Positions 18,084 through 26,709 of a stretch of DNA of 64,000 nt are shown here, piece after piece. Position 1 is the stretch's first letter; each line of letters begins with the position of its first letter. The notes under the pieces were generated by a model. The model was given only the letters and a program-made list of their open reading frames with translations. It had not been told where the DNA came from and ran no database searches. The translations under genes were made by a program, and so were the position numbers. This DNA is from Agrobacterium vitis (GTDB lineage: Bacteria; Pseudomonadota; Alphaproteobacteria; Rhizobiales; Rhizobiaceae): NCBI RefSeq assembly GCF_014926405.1, contig NZ_JACXXJ020000003.1:124001-188000 (forward strand), given 5' to 3'.

Positions 18084-18533
18084 ATGCATATCGCCTTGAA
18101 GCGCCTCGCCGCCCTGACCATCATCGGCGCGATCTCAACGGCATCGGCTTTCGCCGCCGATTACGAAATCCATATGCTGAACAAGGGCGCCGATGGCACA
18201 GCCATGGTATTCGAGCCCGCCGCGCTGAAAATCGCTCCTGGCGACACCGTAACCTTCATCCCAACCGACAAGTCCCACAGTGCCGAAGCCATTACCGGCC
18301 TGGTGCCTGAGGGTGCGGAGGTCTTCAAAGGCAAGATCAATGAAACTGTGAAGGTGACATTCACGCAACCCGGTGCGTACGGCATCAAATGCGTACCGCA
18401 TGTTGGCATGGGCATGGTGGCTATTGTGGTGGTCGGCGACGTTCCGCCCGCCAACGCTGCCGCCTTTGCGGCCTCGACCCTGCCCAAAAAAGCCAAGGAC
18501 AAATTGCTGGCTGAACTGGATACCCTGCACTGA
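18084..18533 (+). CDS. azu: Pseudoazurin (type I blue copper protein)
   Basis: This periplasmic electron carrier of 149 residues has a signal peptide ending SAFA-AD. The cupredoxin fold carries the four copper ligands: His in [10 protein letters not shown], then Cys, His and Met in [12 protein letters not shown]. Length and the C-terminal helical tail ([14 protein letters not shown]) match pseudoazurins, which deliver electrons to copper nitrite reductase or to nitrous oxide reductase. AGAGAGTG lies before the start. The FNR-like box and the neighbouring nnrU suggest low-oxygen or nitrogen-oxide induction. Its redox partner is not in this window. Confidence 0.94.
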   Translation: MHIALKRLAALTIIGAISTASAFAADYEIHMLNKGADGTAMVFEPAALKIAPGDTVTFIPTDKSHSAEAITGLVPEGAEVFKGKINETVKVTFTQPGAYGIKCVPHVGMGMVAIVVVGDVPPANAAAFAASTLPKKAKDKLLAELDTLH

Positions 18534-18570
18534 ATCCCAACCGCATAGGCCGAAGGGCCACTATCAACAT

Positions 18571-18602
18571 AAAGCCGCCGATCCCTCAGGACCGGCGGCT
18601 TT
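18571..18602. terminator. Bidirectional terminator
   Basis: AAAGCCGCCG and CGGCGGCTTT form a perfect 10-bp stem with a 12-nt loop, followed by TTTATTGTCT. It lies between the pseudoazurin gene and the convergent Bax-inhibitor-like gene. Confidence 0.88.
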
Positions 18603-18646
18603 ATTGTCTCTATTGCATTTCAGCCAAGACTATGCGCGTTCAAAGA

Positions 18647-19363
18647 CTATTCACGTTCACCGGTGAAATTCAGCAGAAGCTGGAAGATGTTGACGAAGTT
18701 CAGGTAAAGCGACAGGGCGCCGAATACCGCCAGTTTCTGGCGCGATTCCTGATCGATATTTTCGGCATATTGCTCCTTGATATTCTGGGTGTCCCAAGCC
18801 GTCAGGCCGACGAAAACCAGGATACCGATCACCGAGATTGCAAATTGCAGCGCGCTGGAGCCTAAGAAAATGTTGACGATGGAGGCGATGACCACGCCGA
18901 TCAGGCCCATCATCAGGAAGGAGCCGAATTTCGACAGGTCACGCTTCGTGGTATAGCCGTAGAGGCTCATGGAGCCGAACATGGTGGCGGCGATGAAGAA
19001 TGTCCGGGCTATGCTGGTGCCGGTAAAAACCAGGAAGACCGACGCCATCGACAGGCCCATGACCGCACAAAACGCCCAGAACGCCATCTGCGCCGCACTG
19101 GCCGACATGGTCTGGATGCGGAAGGAGAAGAAAAACACGAAGGCGAGCGGCGCCAGCATCACCACCCATTTCAGCGGCGATTGGAAAATCGGCACGTAAA
19201 GCGCTGGCGTCGAACCGACGATAAACGCCACAAGGCCGGTGATAACCAGGCCAAGGCCCATATAGTTGTAGACGCGTAGCATATGCTGACGCAGGCCCTG
19301 GTCGAACAAGGCCCCCGCCTGCGCCTGCGCGCCGAAGGGATAATGTTTATTCACGGGTTCCAT
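18647..19363 (-). CDS. Bax inhibitor-1/YccA family membrane protein
   Basis: This 238-residue protein has seven predicted membrane segments and belongs to UPF0005/BI-1. Characteristic stretches are YNYMGLGLVITGLVAFIVGS near residue 35, SSVFLVFTG-like TASVFLVF, LYGYTTKRDLSKFGSFLMMGL and the C-terminal LTAWDTQNIKEQY with the family's acidic residues. Homologues form pH-sensitive calcium leak channels or interact with the protease FtsH; which applies here is unknown. GAGGAG precedes the ATG at 19363, ruling out the longer upstream start. Confidence 0.92.
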   Translation of the reverse strand: MEPVNKHYPFGAQAQAGALFDQGLRQHMLRVYNYMGLGLVITGLVAFIVGSTPALYVPIFQSPLKWVVMLAPLAFVFFFSFRIQTMSASAAQMAFWAFCAVMGLSMASVFLVFTGTSIARTFFIAATMFGSMSLYGYTTKRDLSKFGSFLMMGLIGVVIASIVNIFLGSSALQFAISVIGILVFVGLTAWDTQNIKEQYAENIDQESRQKLAVFGALSLYLNFVNIFQLLLNFTGERE

Positions 19364-19458
19364 GATCGAGATCTCCTCTTGATGTTCAGGCTGACAATCG
19401 ATGTCACGCCGTAAGTCATTGCAGGCCCGCCGCTTTTTAACGCGGCGCCAACCCGGTT

Positions 19459-20283
19459 TCAGTAAAGCGTCCTGGCAAGCTGGCCCGCCACATCTGTCAA
19501 TTCGTCGCCCGAGCGGTCCTTCGACACCAGCGCGTAAGCGACCTCGCCGATCTGCCAATAAGCAGCCTTTGCACCATCCGTCTGAGCGAGCGTGACATTC
19601 TGGACAGCGAAGGAGCCGGTGCGGGCGGCAAACAATGTCACCTCCGAGCCCCGCTTCGGCTTGACGGCGATTTCAACACTCGGCCCGTAAGCCGAAGGGA
19701 AAATTTGGCTATCCGCAATCGTCCAATTGCTGGGCAGATCCGGCATGACGATGCCAGTGGCAGAGCGAATTTCCTTTCGGTCAAACATCGGCGCCCCGGA
19801 TTGGCCCTGACCGACTTGATCTTGGGCGATCTGCTGAGGATGAAGACTTTCGCGCAGCAAGGTCGTTTCATGGGCTTGCAGTGCTTCCCGCACAAAGGCT
19901 GGCGTCGGAACGGAGGCTATGACCTGCGTCGCCGCGAATGGATTGATGACGGAATGCGCGACCCAACCTACGCCGATGAAAATTGCTACGGCAGCTGCGC
20001 GGCGTAGCACTGTCATACGGCCTGCACGCATCAAAGCCTGCTCCAGCCGGCGAGCCGCATCCCGGGTCGCAGGCCGCGCCGCGCCCAAATCAAGCGCCAC
20101 TCGGTCATGAGCCAGCCCCAAGCGCAACTCGTCCCGCACACGCAGGTCGGCCATCATCCGCGCCGCCGCATCGGGATGCCTGGAAAGATAAGCCTCGACC
20201 TCAATCCGCCGCTGAACGTTCAGTTGATCGTCGATATAGGCCTGTAGATCGAAATCCAATATCGGATCAGGATGGTGTGTCAT
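19459..20283 (-). CDS. Transmembrane anti-sigma factor (partner of the ECF sigma)
   Basis: This 274-residue protein has an N-terminal sigma-binding region (LQAYIDDQLNVQRRIEVEAYL and ADLRVRDELRLGLA), one membrane segment near residues 90-110 (RRAAAVAIFIGVGWVAHSVI) and a periplasmic domain of about 160 residues. The zinc motif HxxxCxxC of ZAS anti-sigma factors is absent, so redox sensing through zinc is unlikely. Its start lies inside the sigma gene (17-base overlap) behind TTGGAGG, which is strong evidence for a coupled sigma/anti-sigma pair. The signal sensed is unknown. Confidence 0.85.
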   Translation of the reverse strand: MTHHPDPILDFDLQAYIDDQLNVQRRIEVEAYLSRHPDAAARMMADLRVRDELRLGLAHDRVALDLGAARPATRDAARRLEQALMRAGRMTVLRRAAAVAIFIGVGWVAHSVINPFAATQVIASVPTPAFVREALQAHETTLLRESLHPQQIAQDQVGQGQSGAPMFDRKEIRSATGIVMPDLPSNWTIADSQIFPSAYGPSVEIAVKPKRGSEVTLFAARTGSFAVQNVTLAQTDGAKAAYWQIGEVAYALVSKDRSGDELTDVAGQLARTLY

Positions 20284-20866
20284 CAGAACCTCCAACAATT
20301 CGAAGGCCAGTCTGCTTCTGACTGCCCTGCCCTCGATGGGCCGGTTTCTCAACAGGCGCGGGCAGAGCCCGGCGCCCAGCATCGGTCATTTCAAGATCGC
20401 GCAGCCGCGCCCGAGCCCGCGACAGCCGTGACATCAGCGTGCCCATGGGAATATCCAGTACCTCCGCAGCCTCCTGATAAGAAAGCTCTTCGATCGCCAC
20501 CAGATGCAGGACTTGCCGCTGCTCTTCCGGCAAGTCCAGAAATGCGCGGCGCACCTGGGCAAGCCGCACCACATGCTCCTGCTCTGCACCGACAACCGGA
20601 TCGACAAGATCGGCTGCCTGCGCATCACGTCTTGCCGCAGATCGCCTGCGTCGCAAGCTATCCACGTGGGTATTATGCAGGATCGAAAACAACCAGTGAC
20701 GAATATTGCCGCCACGCCGGAAACTGCTCTGGTGCTCATAGGCCCTGACCAGCGCGTCGTTGACGAGATCCTCGGCATCATCAGCATTGCGCACAAGCGA
20801 CAGGGCATAACGCCTCAGCGCTGCCAATTGTCCAATCACGTCAAAGGGGCCGGATCTGTTGTTCAT
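20267..20866 (-). CDS. RNA polymerase sigma factor, ECF subfamily
   Basis: This ECF sigma factor has 199 residues. Region 2 lies near residues 10-80 (LRRYALSLVRNADDAEDLVNDA, then GNIRHWLFSILHN) and region 4 near 105-160 (LDLPEEQRQVLHLVAIEELSYQEAAEVLDIPMGTLMSRLSRARA). About 40 residues follow region 4. It heads an operon with its anti-sigma gene. A GGGAATAA-N15-CGTATA element just before it is a candidate self-promoter. The regulon is not evident; neighbours do not form an obvious stress module. Confidence 0.92.
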   Translation of the reverse strand: MNNRSGPFDVIGQLAALRRYALSLVRNADDAEDLVNDALVRAYEHQSSFRRGGNIRHWLFSILHNTHVDSLRRRRSAARRDAQAADLVDPVVGAEQEHVVRLAQVRRAFLDLPEEQRQVLHLVAIEELSYQEAAEVLDIPMGTLMSRLSRARARLRDLEMTDAGRRALPAPVEKPAHRGQGSQKQTGLRIVGGSDDTPS

Positions 20867-20873
20867 ACCCCTA

Positions 20874-20902
20874 TATACGCAGGAGGACCCTTTCTTATTC
20901 CC
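20874..20902 (-). promoter_or_regulatory. Candidate ECF-dependent autoregulated promoter
   Basis: On the minus strand GGGAATAA (20902-20895) and CGTATA (20879-20874) are separated by 15 bases, in the style of ECF -35 and -10 elements. Transcription would begin within a base or two of the sigma start codon at 20866, implying a leaderless or nearly leaderless mRNA. Confidence 0.45.
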
Positions 20903-21139
20903 GGGTGCGAATAATTTTTTCTGTTTTTGCGATTCCCGGTGAAACCGTTAGCCCATTCGCGATGGCCAGCCAATTTTTCAAGGGTGCGACAATTTGATTA
21001 TTGCCATTTCGGTCCGCTCACCACGACAAAAACTAGTATTTTTCATCTCGCAACTGCGAAGAGAACTTGGCTAGAACCTACTGATTCGCAAGGGTTTTTG
21101 AAACGCAAACTCTCAACATAATGATCCAACACAACAACC

Positions 21140-21160
21140 ATAGGAGGATATATTTCCTAT
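21140..21160. promoter_or_regulatory. Dyad upstream of cyoA
   Basis: ATAGGA-N9-TCCTAT is a 6-bp dyad about 90 bases before cyoA. It lies in the 383-base gap 20867-21249, which otherwise holds only AT-rich DNA and the ECF promoter. It may be an operator of an oxygen or redox regulator; no family consensus is recognised. Confidence 0.3.
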
Positions 21161-21249
21161 ATTAGCGACACCCCCTGCGACAAAACGCGCATTTAATCTC
21201 ACCGGAAAAGGATTAATTCGCGCTTATGCGCTTGATGAGAGTCAAAGTA

Positions 21250-22428
21250 ATGAAAAAATTCCCGATCCTATCCGCCCTCCTGCTTTTGCCCATGCTGCTG
21301 CTTTCGGGCTGCAACATGGTGGTGATGTCCCCCGCCGGTGACATTGCAGCGCAGCAACGCGACCTCGTGGTCTTCGCCACCGTGTTGATGCTGATCATTA
21401 TCGTCCCGGTGATCCTGCTGACATTTTTCTTTGCGTGGAAATACCGCGCTTCCAACACCTCGGCGGTCTACCTGCCGGATTGGAACCACTCCACAAAGAT
21501 CGAAATTTTGATCTGGTCGGCGCCGGTCGCCATCATTCTGGTTCTGGGAACGGTAACCTGGATCTCCACGCATAAGCTCGATCCTTACCGCCCGCTGGAG
21601 CGGATTGATGCAGAACGGACCATTCCCGCCGACGTGAAGCCGCTGACGGTTGAAGTCGTCGCTCTCGACTGGAAGTGGATGTTCATCTATCCAGATCTCG
21701 GGATTGCAACGGTCAACGAACTGGCAGCACCGGTTGATGTTCCGATCAATTTCAAAATTACCGCTCAGTCGGTGATGAACTCCTTCTATATCCCAGCGCT
21801 TGCTGGTCAGATCTACGCCATGCCCGGCATGCAGACCAAGCTGCACGGTGTGATCAACAAGGAAGGCGTTTATGACGGCTTCTCGGCCAACTATTCCGGC
21901 GCTGGCTTTTCCAACATGCGCTTCAAGTTCCACGGCCTGAGCGATCAGGGCTTTGCGGACTGGGTAGCGCAGGTCAAGGCGAAGGGCACCGCACTCAACC
22001 GCGACGCCTATATCAAGCTTGAAAAGCCTAGCGAAAAAGATCCGGTGCGCTACTACGCATCCGCCGACAAGGACCTTTTCAACGCCATCATCAATATGTG
22101 TGTCGATCCTGCCAAAATGTGCATGAGCAACATGATGCATATCGACATGATGGGCGGAGCTGGCAAGGAAAGCGCCGAGAACCGCGAGAAACTGCAATAC
22201 GACAATCGTGGTGTCGATCTGAGCGTCACTCCAGGCCATGGAGCCGATGCGAATGCGTCACAGGATCATTCGCAGGCCGCTCCCGCCACCGACGCTATGC
22301 CCGTCGCTTCCACAACAGATGCCAGCAACCATGCAATGCATCACTCGATGGCTGATCATTCCATGCCTGGAATGGATATGCCCGACACAGACAACGGCGC
22401 GACGGCACCAGCTCAGTCCAAAAACTGA
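21250..22428 (+). CDS. cyoA: Cytochrome bo3 ubiquinol oxidase subunit II
   Basis: This lipoprotein subunit has 392 residues. The signal peptide ends in the lipobox LLLSGC, two membrane segments lie near residues 42-65 and 85-108, and a periplasmic cupredoxin domain follows (VEVVALDWKWMFIYPD, MQTKLHGVIN). The CuA-binding cysteines of cytochrome c oxidases are missing, as expected for a quinol oxidase. After residue 325 comes a long low-complexity tail rich in His, Met, Ala and Asp (NHAMHHSMADHSMPGMDM). GAGAG lies 8 bases before the ATG used. It begins the cyoABCD operon. Confidence 0.95.
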   Translation: MKKFPILSALLLLPMLLLSGCNMVVMSPAGDIAAQQRDLVVFATVLMLIIIVPVILLTFFFAWKYRASNTSAVYLPDWNHSTKIEILIWSAPVAIILVLGTVTWISTHKLDPYRPLERIDAERTIPADVKPLTVEVVALDWKWMFIYPDLGIATVNELAAPVDVPINFKITAQSVMNSFYIPALAGQIYAMPGMQTKLHGVINKEGVYDGFSANYSGAGFSNMRFKFHGLSDQGFADWVAQVKAKGTALNRDAYIKLEKPSEKDPVRYYASADKDLFNAIINMCVDPAKMCMSNMMHIDMMGGAGKESAENREKLQYDNRGVDLSVTPGHGADANASQDHSQAAPATDAMPVASTTDASNHAMHHSMADHSMPGMDMPDTDNGATAPAQSKN

Positions 22429-22468
22429 GCCGGTCATCTCGCGATATTCAACTTAAACGGGGCCTCCC

Positions 22469-24472
22469 ATGTTCTCAAACCCAGACCTTATGAAGTTCAT
22501 CTTCGGCCGGTTGACCCTAGATGCGATCCCGTATCACGAACCCATTCTCGTGCTGACCTTTCTGGCTGTCGCGATCGGTGGCATAGCCGTGCTCGGTGCC
22601 GTTACCTATTTCCGCCTCTGGGGCTATCTCTGGAATGAATGGTTCACCAGCGTCGATCATAAGAAGATCGGCGTGATGTATGTCATACTCGCACTAATCA
22701 TGCTGTTGCGCGGCTTTGCCGATGCCTTGATGATGCGTGGCCAACAGGCCATGGCCTTCAACGGCAATGAAGGCTTCCTGCCGCCGCATCACTATGACCA
22801 GGTCTTCACCGCGCATGGCGTGATCATGATCTTCTTCATGGCCATGCCGTTTGTAACCGGTTTGATGAACCTCGTCGTTCCCTTGCAGATCGGCGCGCGC
22901 GACGTGTCCTTCCCGTTCCTCAACAACTTCTCCTTCTGGATGACGGTTGCTGGCGCGGTGATCGTGATGATTTCGCTGTTCGTCGGTGAGTTCGCCCGTA
23001 CCGGCTGGCTTGCATATCCACCACTTTCGGGTGGCGATTACAGCCCCGGCGTCGGCGTTGACTATTACATTTGGGGACTTCAGGTGGCCGGTGTCGGAAC
23101 GACATTATCAGGCATCAACCTGATCGCCACCATCGTTAAAATGCGCGCTCCGGGCATGACGATGATGAAAATGCCAATCTTCACCTGGACCTCGCTCTGC
23201 ACCAACGTGCTGATCGTTGCGAGCTTCCCGATCCTGACCGCGACTTTGGCCCTGCTGACGCTTGACCGTTATGTGGGCACCAATTTCTTCACCAACGATC
23301 TCGGCGGCAACCCGATGATGTATGTGAACCTGATCTGGATCTGGGGTCACCCGGAAGTCTATATCCTGGTTCTGCCCGCCTTCGGCATTTTCTCGGAAGT
23401 GGTTTCGACCTTCTCCGGCAAGCGCCTGTTCGGCTACACATCGATGGTTTATGCCACAGTCTGTATTACGGTCCTGTCCTATCTGGTGTGGCTGCATCAC
23501 TTCTTCACCATGGGTTCAGGCGCCAGCGTTAATTCGTTCTTCGGCATCACCACAATGATCATCTCGATCCCGACGGGCGCGAAGATCTTCAACTGGCTGT
23601 TCACGATGTATCGTGGCCGGATCCGGTTCGAAGTGCCGATGCTGTGGACCATGGGCTTCATGGTGACCTTCGTCATCGGCGGCATGACAGGCGTTCTTCT
23701 TGCCGTGCCACCAGCTGACTTCGTCCTGCACAACTCGCTGTTCCTGATCGCCCACTTCCATAACGTCATCATCGGCGGCGTGGTATTCGGGCTGATGGCT
23801 GGTGTCACCTTCTGGTTCCCGAAAGCGTTCGGCTACAAGCTCGATCCGTTCTGGGGCAAGATGTCCTTCTGGTTCTGGCTGGTCGGCTTCTACTTCGCCT
23901 TCATGCCGCTTTATGTACTCGGCCTGATGGGTGTCACCCGCCGCATGAGCCAGTTTGACGATCCGTCGCTGCAAATCTGGTTCATCATCGCCGCATTCGG
24001 CGCCTGCCTGATTGCGCTTGGTATCGCTTCCTTCGTCATCCAGCTTGTGGTCAGCTATTTCAAGCGTCACGAACTGGCCGACCTGACAGGCGACCCTTGG
24101 AATGGCCGGACTCTGGAATGGTCTATTTCTTCGCCACCTCCAGCCTATAACTTCGCCTTCACGCCTGTTGTCCATGACACCGATGCCTGGGATGACATGA
24201 AGAAGCGCGGCTATAGCCGTCCGCTGCTGGGCTTCAAGCCGATCCACATGCCGAAGAATACCGGCACGGGTGTTATCCTTGCGGGCCTCAGCGTTGCCAT
24301 GGCATTCGGCCTCATCTGGTACATGTGGTGGTTGGCGATCGTGTCTTTCGTGGCGATCGTTGCAGTGTCGATTTCGCACACGTTCAACTACAACCGCGAC
24401 TTCTATATCTCCGCCGAAGAGGTGGTGAATACCGAGGCAACGCGGACCGCGCTTCTGGCAAGGAAGGGGTGA
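22469..24472 (+). CDS. cyoB: Cytochrome bo3 ubiquinol oxidase subunit I
   Basis: This catalytic subunit of 667 residues is a haem-copper oxidase with about 15 membrane segments. It holds the low-spin haem and the haem-CuB centre, reduces oxygen to water and pumps protons. Ligand motifs are visible: [13 protein letters not shown] near residue 113 (haem His), WGHPEVY near 293 (CuB His and the cross-linked Tyr), HHFFTMG near 342, and [12 protein letters not shown] near 428 (haem ligands). It lies 40 bases after cyoA and 4 bases before cyoC. High-aeration growth is the usual condition for this oxidase. Confidence 0.98.
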   Translation: MFSNPDLMKFIFGRLTLDAIPYHEPILVLTFLAVAIGGIAVLGAVTYFRLWGYLWNEWFTSVDHKKIGVMYVILALIMLLRGFADALMMRGQQAMAFNGNEGFLPPHHYDQVFTAHGVIMIFFMAMPFVTGLMNLVVPLQIGARDVSFPFLNNFSFWMTVAGAVIVMISLFVGEFARTGWLAYPPLSGGDYSPGVGVDYYIWGLQVAGVGTTLSGINLIATIVKMRAPGMTMMKMPIFTWTSLCTNVLIVASFPILTATLALLTLDRYVGTNFFTNDLGGNPMMYVNLIWIWGHPEVYILVLPAFGIFSEVVSTFSGKRLFGYTSMVYATVCITVLSYLVWLHHFFTMGSGASVNSFFGITTMIISIPTGAKIFNWLFTMYRGRIRFEVPMLWTMGFMVTFVIGGMTGVLLAVPPADFVLHNSLFLIAHFHNVIIGGVVFGLMAGVTFWFPKAFGYKLDPFWGKMSFWFWLVGFYFAFMPLYVLGLMGVTRRMSQFDDPSLQIWFIIAAFGACLIALGIASFVIQLVVSYFKRHELADLTGDPWNGRTLEWSISSPPPAYNFAFTPVVHDTDAWDDMKKRGYSRPLLGFKPIHMPKNTGTGVILAGLSVAMAFGLIWYMWWLAIVSFVAIVAVSISHTFNYNRDFYISAEEVVNTEATRTALLARKG

Positions 24473-24476
24473 TCAG

Positions 24477-25094
24477 ATGGATCCCAGAACTTTAAAAACC
24501 GCAAAGCCGGAATTCTATCTGGTCGAAGAGCATCATCCGGAAAGCAGCACGAACCTTGGGTTCTGGCTCTATCTGATGAGCGACTGCCTGATCTTCGCAA
24601 TGCTGTTCGCCACCTATGCCGTTCTCGGCCGCAATTATGCGGCTGGCCCGGCTCCGGCCGACCTGTTCGACCTGAAACTGGTCGCGATCAACACGGCAAT
24701 GCTGCTGTTTTCCTCGATCACCTATGGTTTTGCCATGCTGTCGATGGAGAAGAACAACAAGGCAGCTACGCTGATCTGGCTGGGCGTAACCGGTGTATTC
24801 GGCGCAATCTTCCTGGCGCTCGAGCTGTATGAGTTCGTTCACCTGATCCATGAAGGAGCAGGGCCAAATCGCAGCGCCTTCCTGTCAGCCTTCTTTACGC
24901 TGGTCGGCACCCACGGTTTGCACGTTACCTTCGGCATCATCTGGCTGGTGACGCTGATGGCCCAGGTCGGCAAGCACGGACTGATCGAAGCAAACCGCCG
25001 TCGCTTGATGTGCCTCTCGATGTTCTGGCACTTCCTCGACGTTATCTGGATTGGCGTATTCTCCTACGTCTACCTGCTGGGAGTGATCGGATGA
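24477..25094 (+). CDS. cyoC: Cytochrome bo3 ubiquinol oxidase subunit III
   Basis: This membrane subunit of 205 residues has five membrane segments and belongs to the cytochrome oxidase subunit III family. Visible motifs include NLGFWLYLMSDCLIFAMLFA near residue 25, THGLHVTFGIIWL near 145 and FWHFLDVIWIGVFSYVYLLG at the C-terminus. It supports assembly and stability of subunit I. Its stop overlaps the start of cyoD (ATGA), so the two are translationally coupled. Confidence 0.97.
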   Translation: MDPRTLKTAKPEFYLVEEHHPESSTNLGFWLYLMSDCLIFAMLFATYAVLGRNYAAGPAPADLFDLKLVAINTAMLLFSSITYGFAMLSMEKNNKAATLIWLGVTGVFGAIFLALELYEFVHLIHEGAGPNRSAFLSAFFTLVGTHGLHVTFGIIWLVTLMAQVGKHGLIEANRRRLMCLSMFWHFLDVIWIGVFSYVYLLGVIG

Positions 25095-25489
25095 ACGACA
25101 ATTCGCACGCACATTCGCATGGCCACGGCCATGAGCATCACCATGGCGGCCACGAGGCCAGCCACGGCTCGATGAAGACCTATATGATCGGCTTTATCTT
25201 GTCGGTCATCCTGACGGCCATACCATTCTATCTGGTGATGAGCGGCAGCCTGACCAACAAGGCCTTGCTGGCTGGCATCGTCATGGGCCTTGGTGCCATC
25301 CAGGTCGTGGTTCATATGATCTACTTCCTGCATATGAATACCAAGTCGGAAGGCGGCTGGAACATGATGGCGCTGATCTTCACCATCATCGTTGTCGTTA
25401 TCGCACTCTCCGGCTCACTCTGGGTCATGCATCACTTGAACACCAATATGATGCCGATGAGCCCCGAAATGATGCGTAACGTCCCGTAA
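25091..25489 (+). CDS. cyoD: Cytochrome bo3 ubiquinol oxidase subunit IV
   Basis: This small membrane subunit of 132 residues has three membrane segments (YMIGFILSVILTAIPFYLV, IVMGLGAIQVVVHMIYFLHM, MALIFTIIVVVIALSGSLWVM). The start at 25091 is fixed by the ATGA overlap with cyoC. The first 27 residues are remarkably His-rich (HAHSHGHGHEHHHGGHEASH), which could bind copper or another metal on the cytoplasmic side. In E. coli the subunit helps CuB assembly; that role here is inferred. Confidence 0.95.
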   Translation: MNDNSHAHSHGHGHEHHHGGHEASHGSMKTYMIGFILSVILTAIPFYLVMSGSLTNKALLAGIVMGLGAIQVVVHMIYFLHMNTKSEGGWNMMALIFTIIVVVIALSGSLWVMHHLNTNMMPMSPEMMRNVP

Positions 25490-25553
25490 GGACGCCGATA
25501 TCCGATCGGGCGGCATATGCATGTCGCCCGATCCGTTTCAGGACGGTTGATAC

Positions 25554-26306
25554 ATGTCAGACCAGCAGGCCATCAGGCGTTTTCCCATGAAGAAGGTTGC
25601 ACTATCCAGCTTTCTCTTGCTGGCAACGGCCTTATTCATCGCACTCGGCATCTGGCAAATAGAACGCCTTGGCTGGAAACAGGCATTGATTGCCCGTGTA
25701 GATGCGCGTGTTCATGCCGAGCCGGTGGACGCACCATCCCCACCGCAATGGTCTTCGGTCAATCGTGACGCCGATGAATACCGCCATATCAAGGCTTCCG
25801 GCATTTACGAACACGACAAGGAAACCCTGGTCTACGCCGCCACGGAATTGGGCGCGGGCTATTGGGTCATCACTCCCCTCAAGACTGAAAAAGACGGAAC
25901 CCTGTTGATCAACAGGGGCTTTGTACCGATTGACCGTAAAGACCTGGCACGCCGGGCACAAGGTCAGACACCTGGAAACGTGACCGTAAGCGGCCTCCTG
26001 CGCATCAGCGAACCGAGCGGAACCTTGCTCCGCTCCAACGATGCGAATGCCGATCGCTGGTATTCACGCGACGTTTCCGCCATTGCCGCCAAACGCAATC
26101 TGACGCAAGTCGCACCCTTCTTTATGGATGCCGACAAAAGCGATGTGCCGGGCGGCTATCCGGTCGGCGGCTTAACCCAGATCCGTTTTCCCAATAGCCA
26201 TCTCCAATATGCAATAACCTGGTTTGCCATGGCCGCCATGAGCCTGGCATTCCTGTGGTTCCTGCTGAAACGCAGAAGCGCCGTAGAAGACACCCACGAC
26301 ATGTGA
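25554..26306 (+). CDS. SURF1 family cytochrome oxidase biogenesis protein
   Basis: This assembly factor of 250 residues has two membrane segments, one near residues 15-32 (LSSFLLLATALFIALGIWQ) and one near 222-240 (ITWFAMAAMSLAFLWFLL), flanking a periplasmic domain. SURF1 motifs include GIWQIERLGWKQALI, YVITPL-like GYWVITPLKTEKDGTLLINRGFVP and HLQYAITWFAMA. It follows cyoD by 64 bases and is probably co-transcribed, so it likely serves haem insertion into CyoB. An alternative ATG 11 codons downstream is possible. Confidence 0.93.
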   Translation: MSDQQAIRRFPMKKVALSSFLLLATALFIALGIWQIERLGWKQALIARVDARVHAEPVDAPSPPQWSSVNRDADEYRHIKASGIYEHDKETLVYAATELGAGYWVITPLKTEKDGTLLINRGFVPIDRKDLARRAQGQTPGNVTVSGLLRISEPSGTLLRSNDANADRWYSRDVSAIAAKRNLTQVAPFFMDADKSDVPGGYPVGGLTQIRFPNSHLQYAITWFAMAAMSLAFLWFLLKRRSAVEDTHDM

Positions 26307-26480
26307 TCGAGAACCAAGGGCGCAGAACCAGCAGCGCTATTTCATAATGATACAACCGCCCAAGACGCCCCTCCCCTTCGACGTAGGAGGGTGAAACGAG
26401 AACATAAATTGTCAAACCGAGCGTAATCGTTTGACAATTCAACGTGTAACTAACTGATTTAGTGTATCTATTTTTGGGAA

Positions 26481-26570
26481 TGGCGGAAGAGGTGGGATTC
26501 GAACCCACGGTACGGTCTCCCGCACGCCGGTTTTCAAGACCGGTTCCTTAAACCACTCGGACACTCTTCC
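26481..26570 (-). tRNA. tRNA-Ser (anticodon UGA)
   Basis: The 90-nt minus-strand sequence folds as a class II tRNA: acceptor stem GGAAGAG paired with CTCTTCC, discriminator G and an encoded CCA. The anticodon stem CCGGT/ACCGG has loop CTTGAAA (anticodon TGA). A long variable arm (GTGCGGGAGACCGTAC) and T-arm GGGTTCGAATCCC follow. It decodes UCA. No integrase or duplicated attachment sequence is seen beside it. Confidence 0.97.
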
Positions 26571-26709
26571 TAAGCCCGATGCCGTATGCCGACATCCAGA
26601 CTCTGTCTGGTTTTCAACAGAATCTCTGGCAGGCGTTATATCCAGCCGAACAGGAACGTCAACCACTTTACAGCGCGTCAATGACACAACATGCGGACCG
26701 GATTTGGCT

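Noticed and set aside
26481..26570. tRNA-Ser as a possible genomic-island attachment site
   Set aside because: No integrase gene, no repeated tRNA 3' end downstream within the window, and neighbours are core genes.
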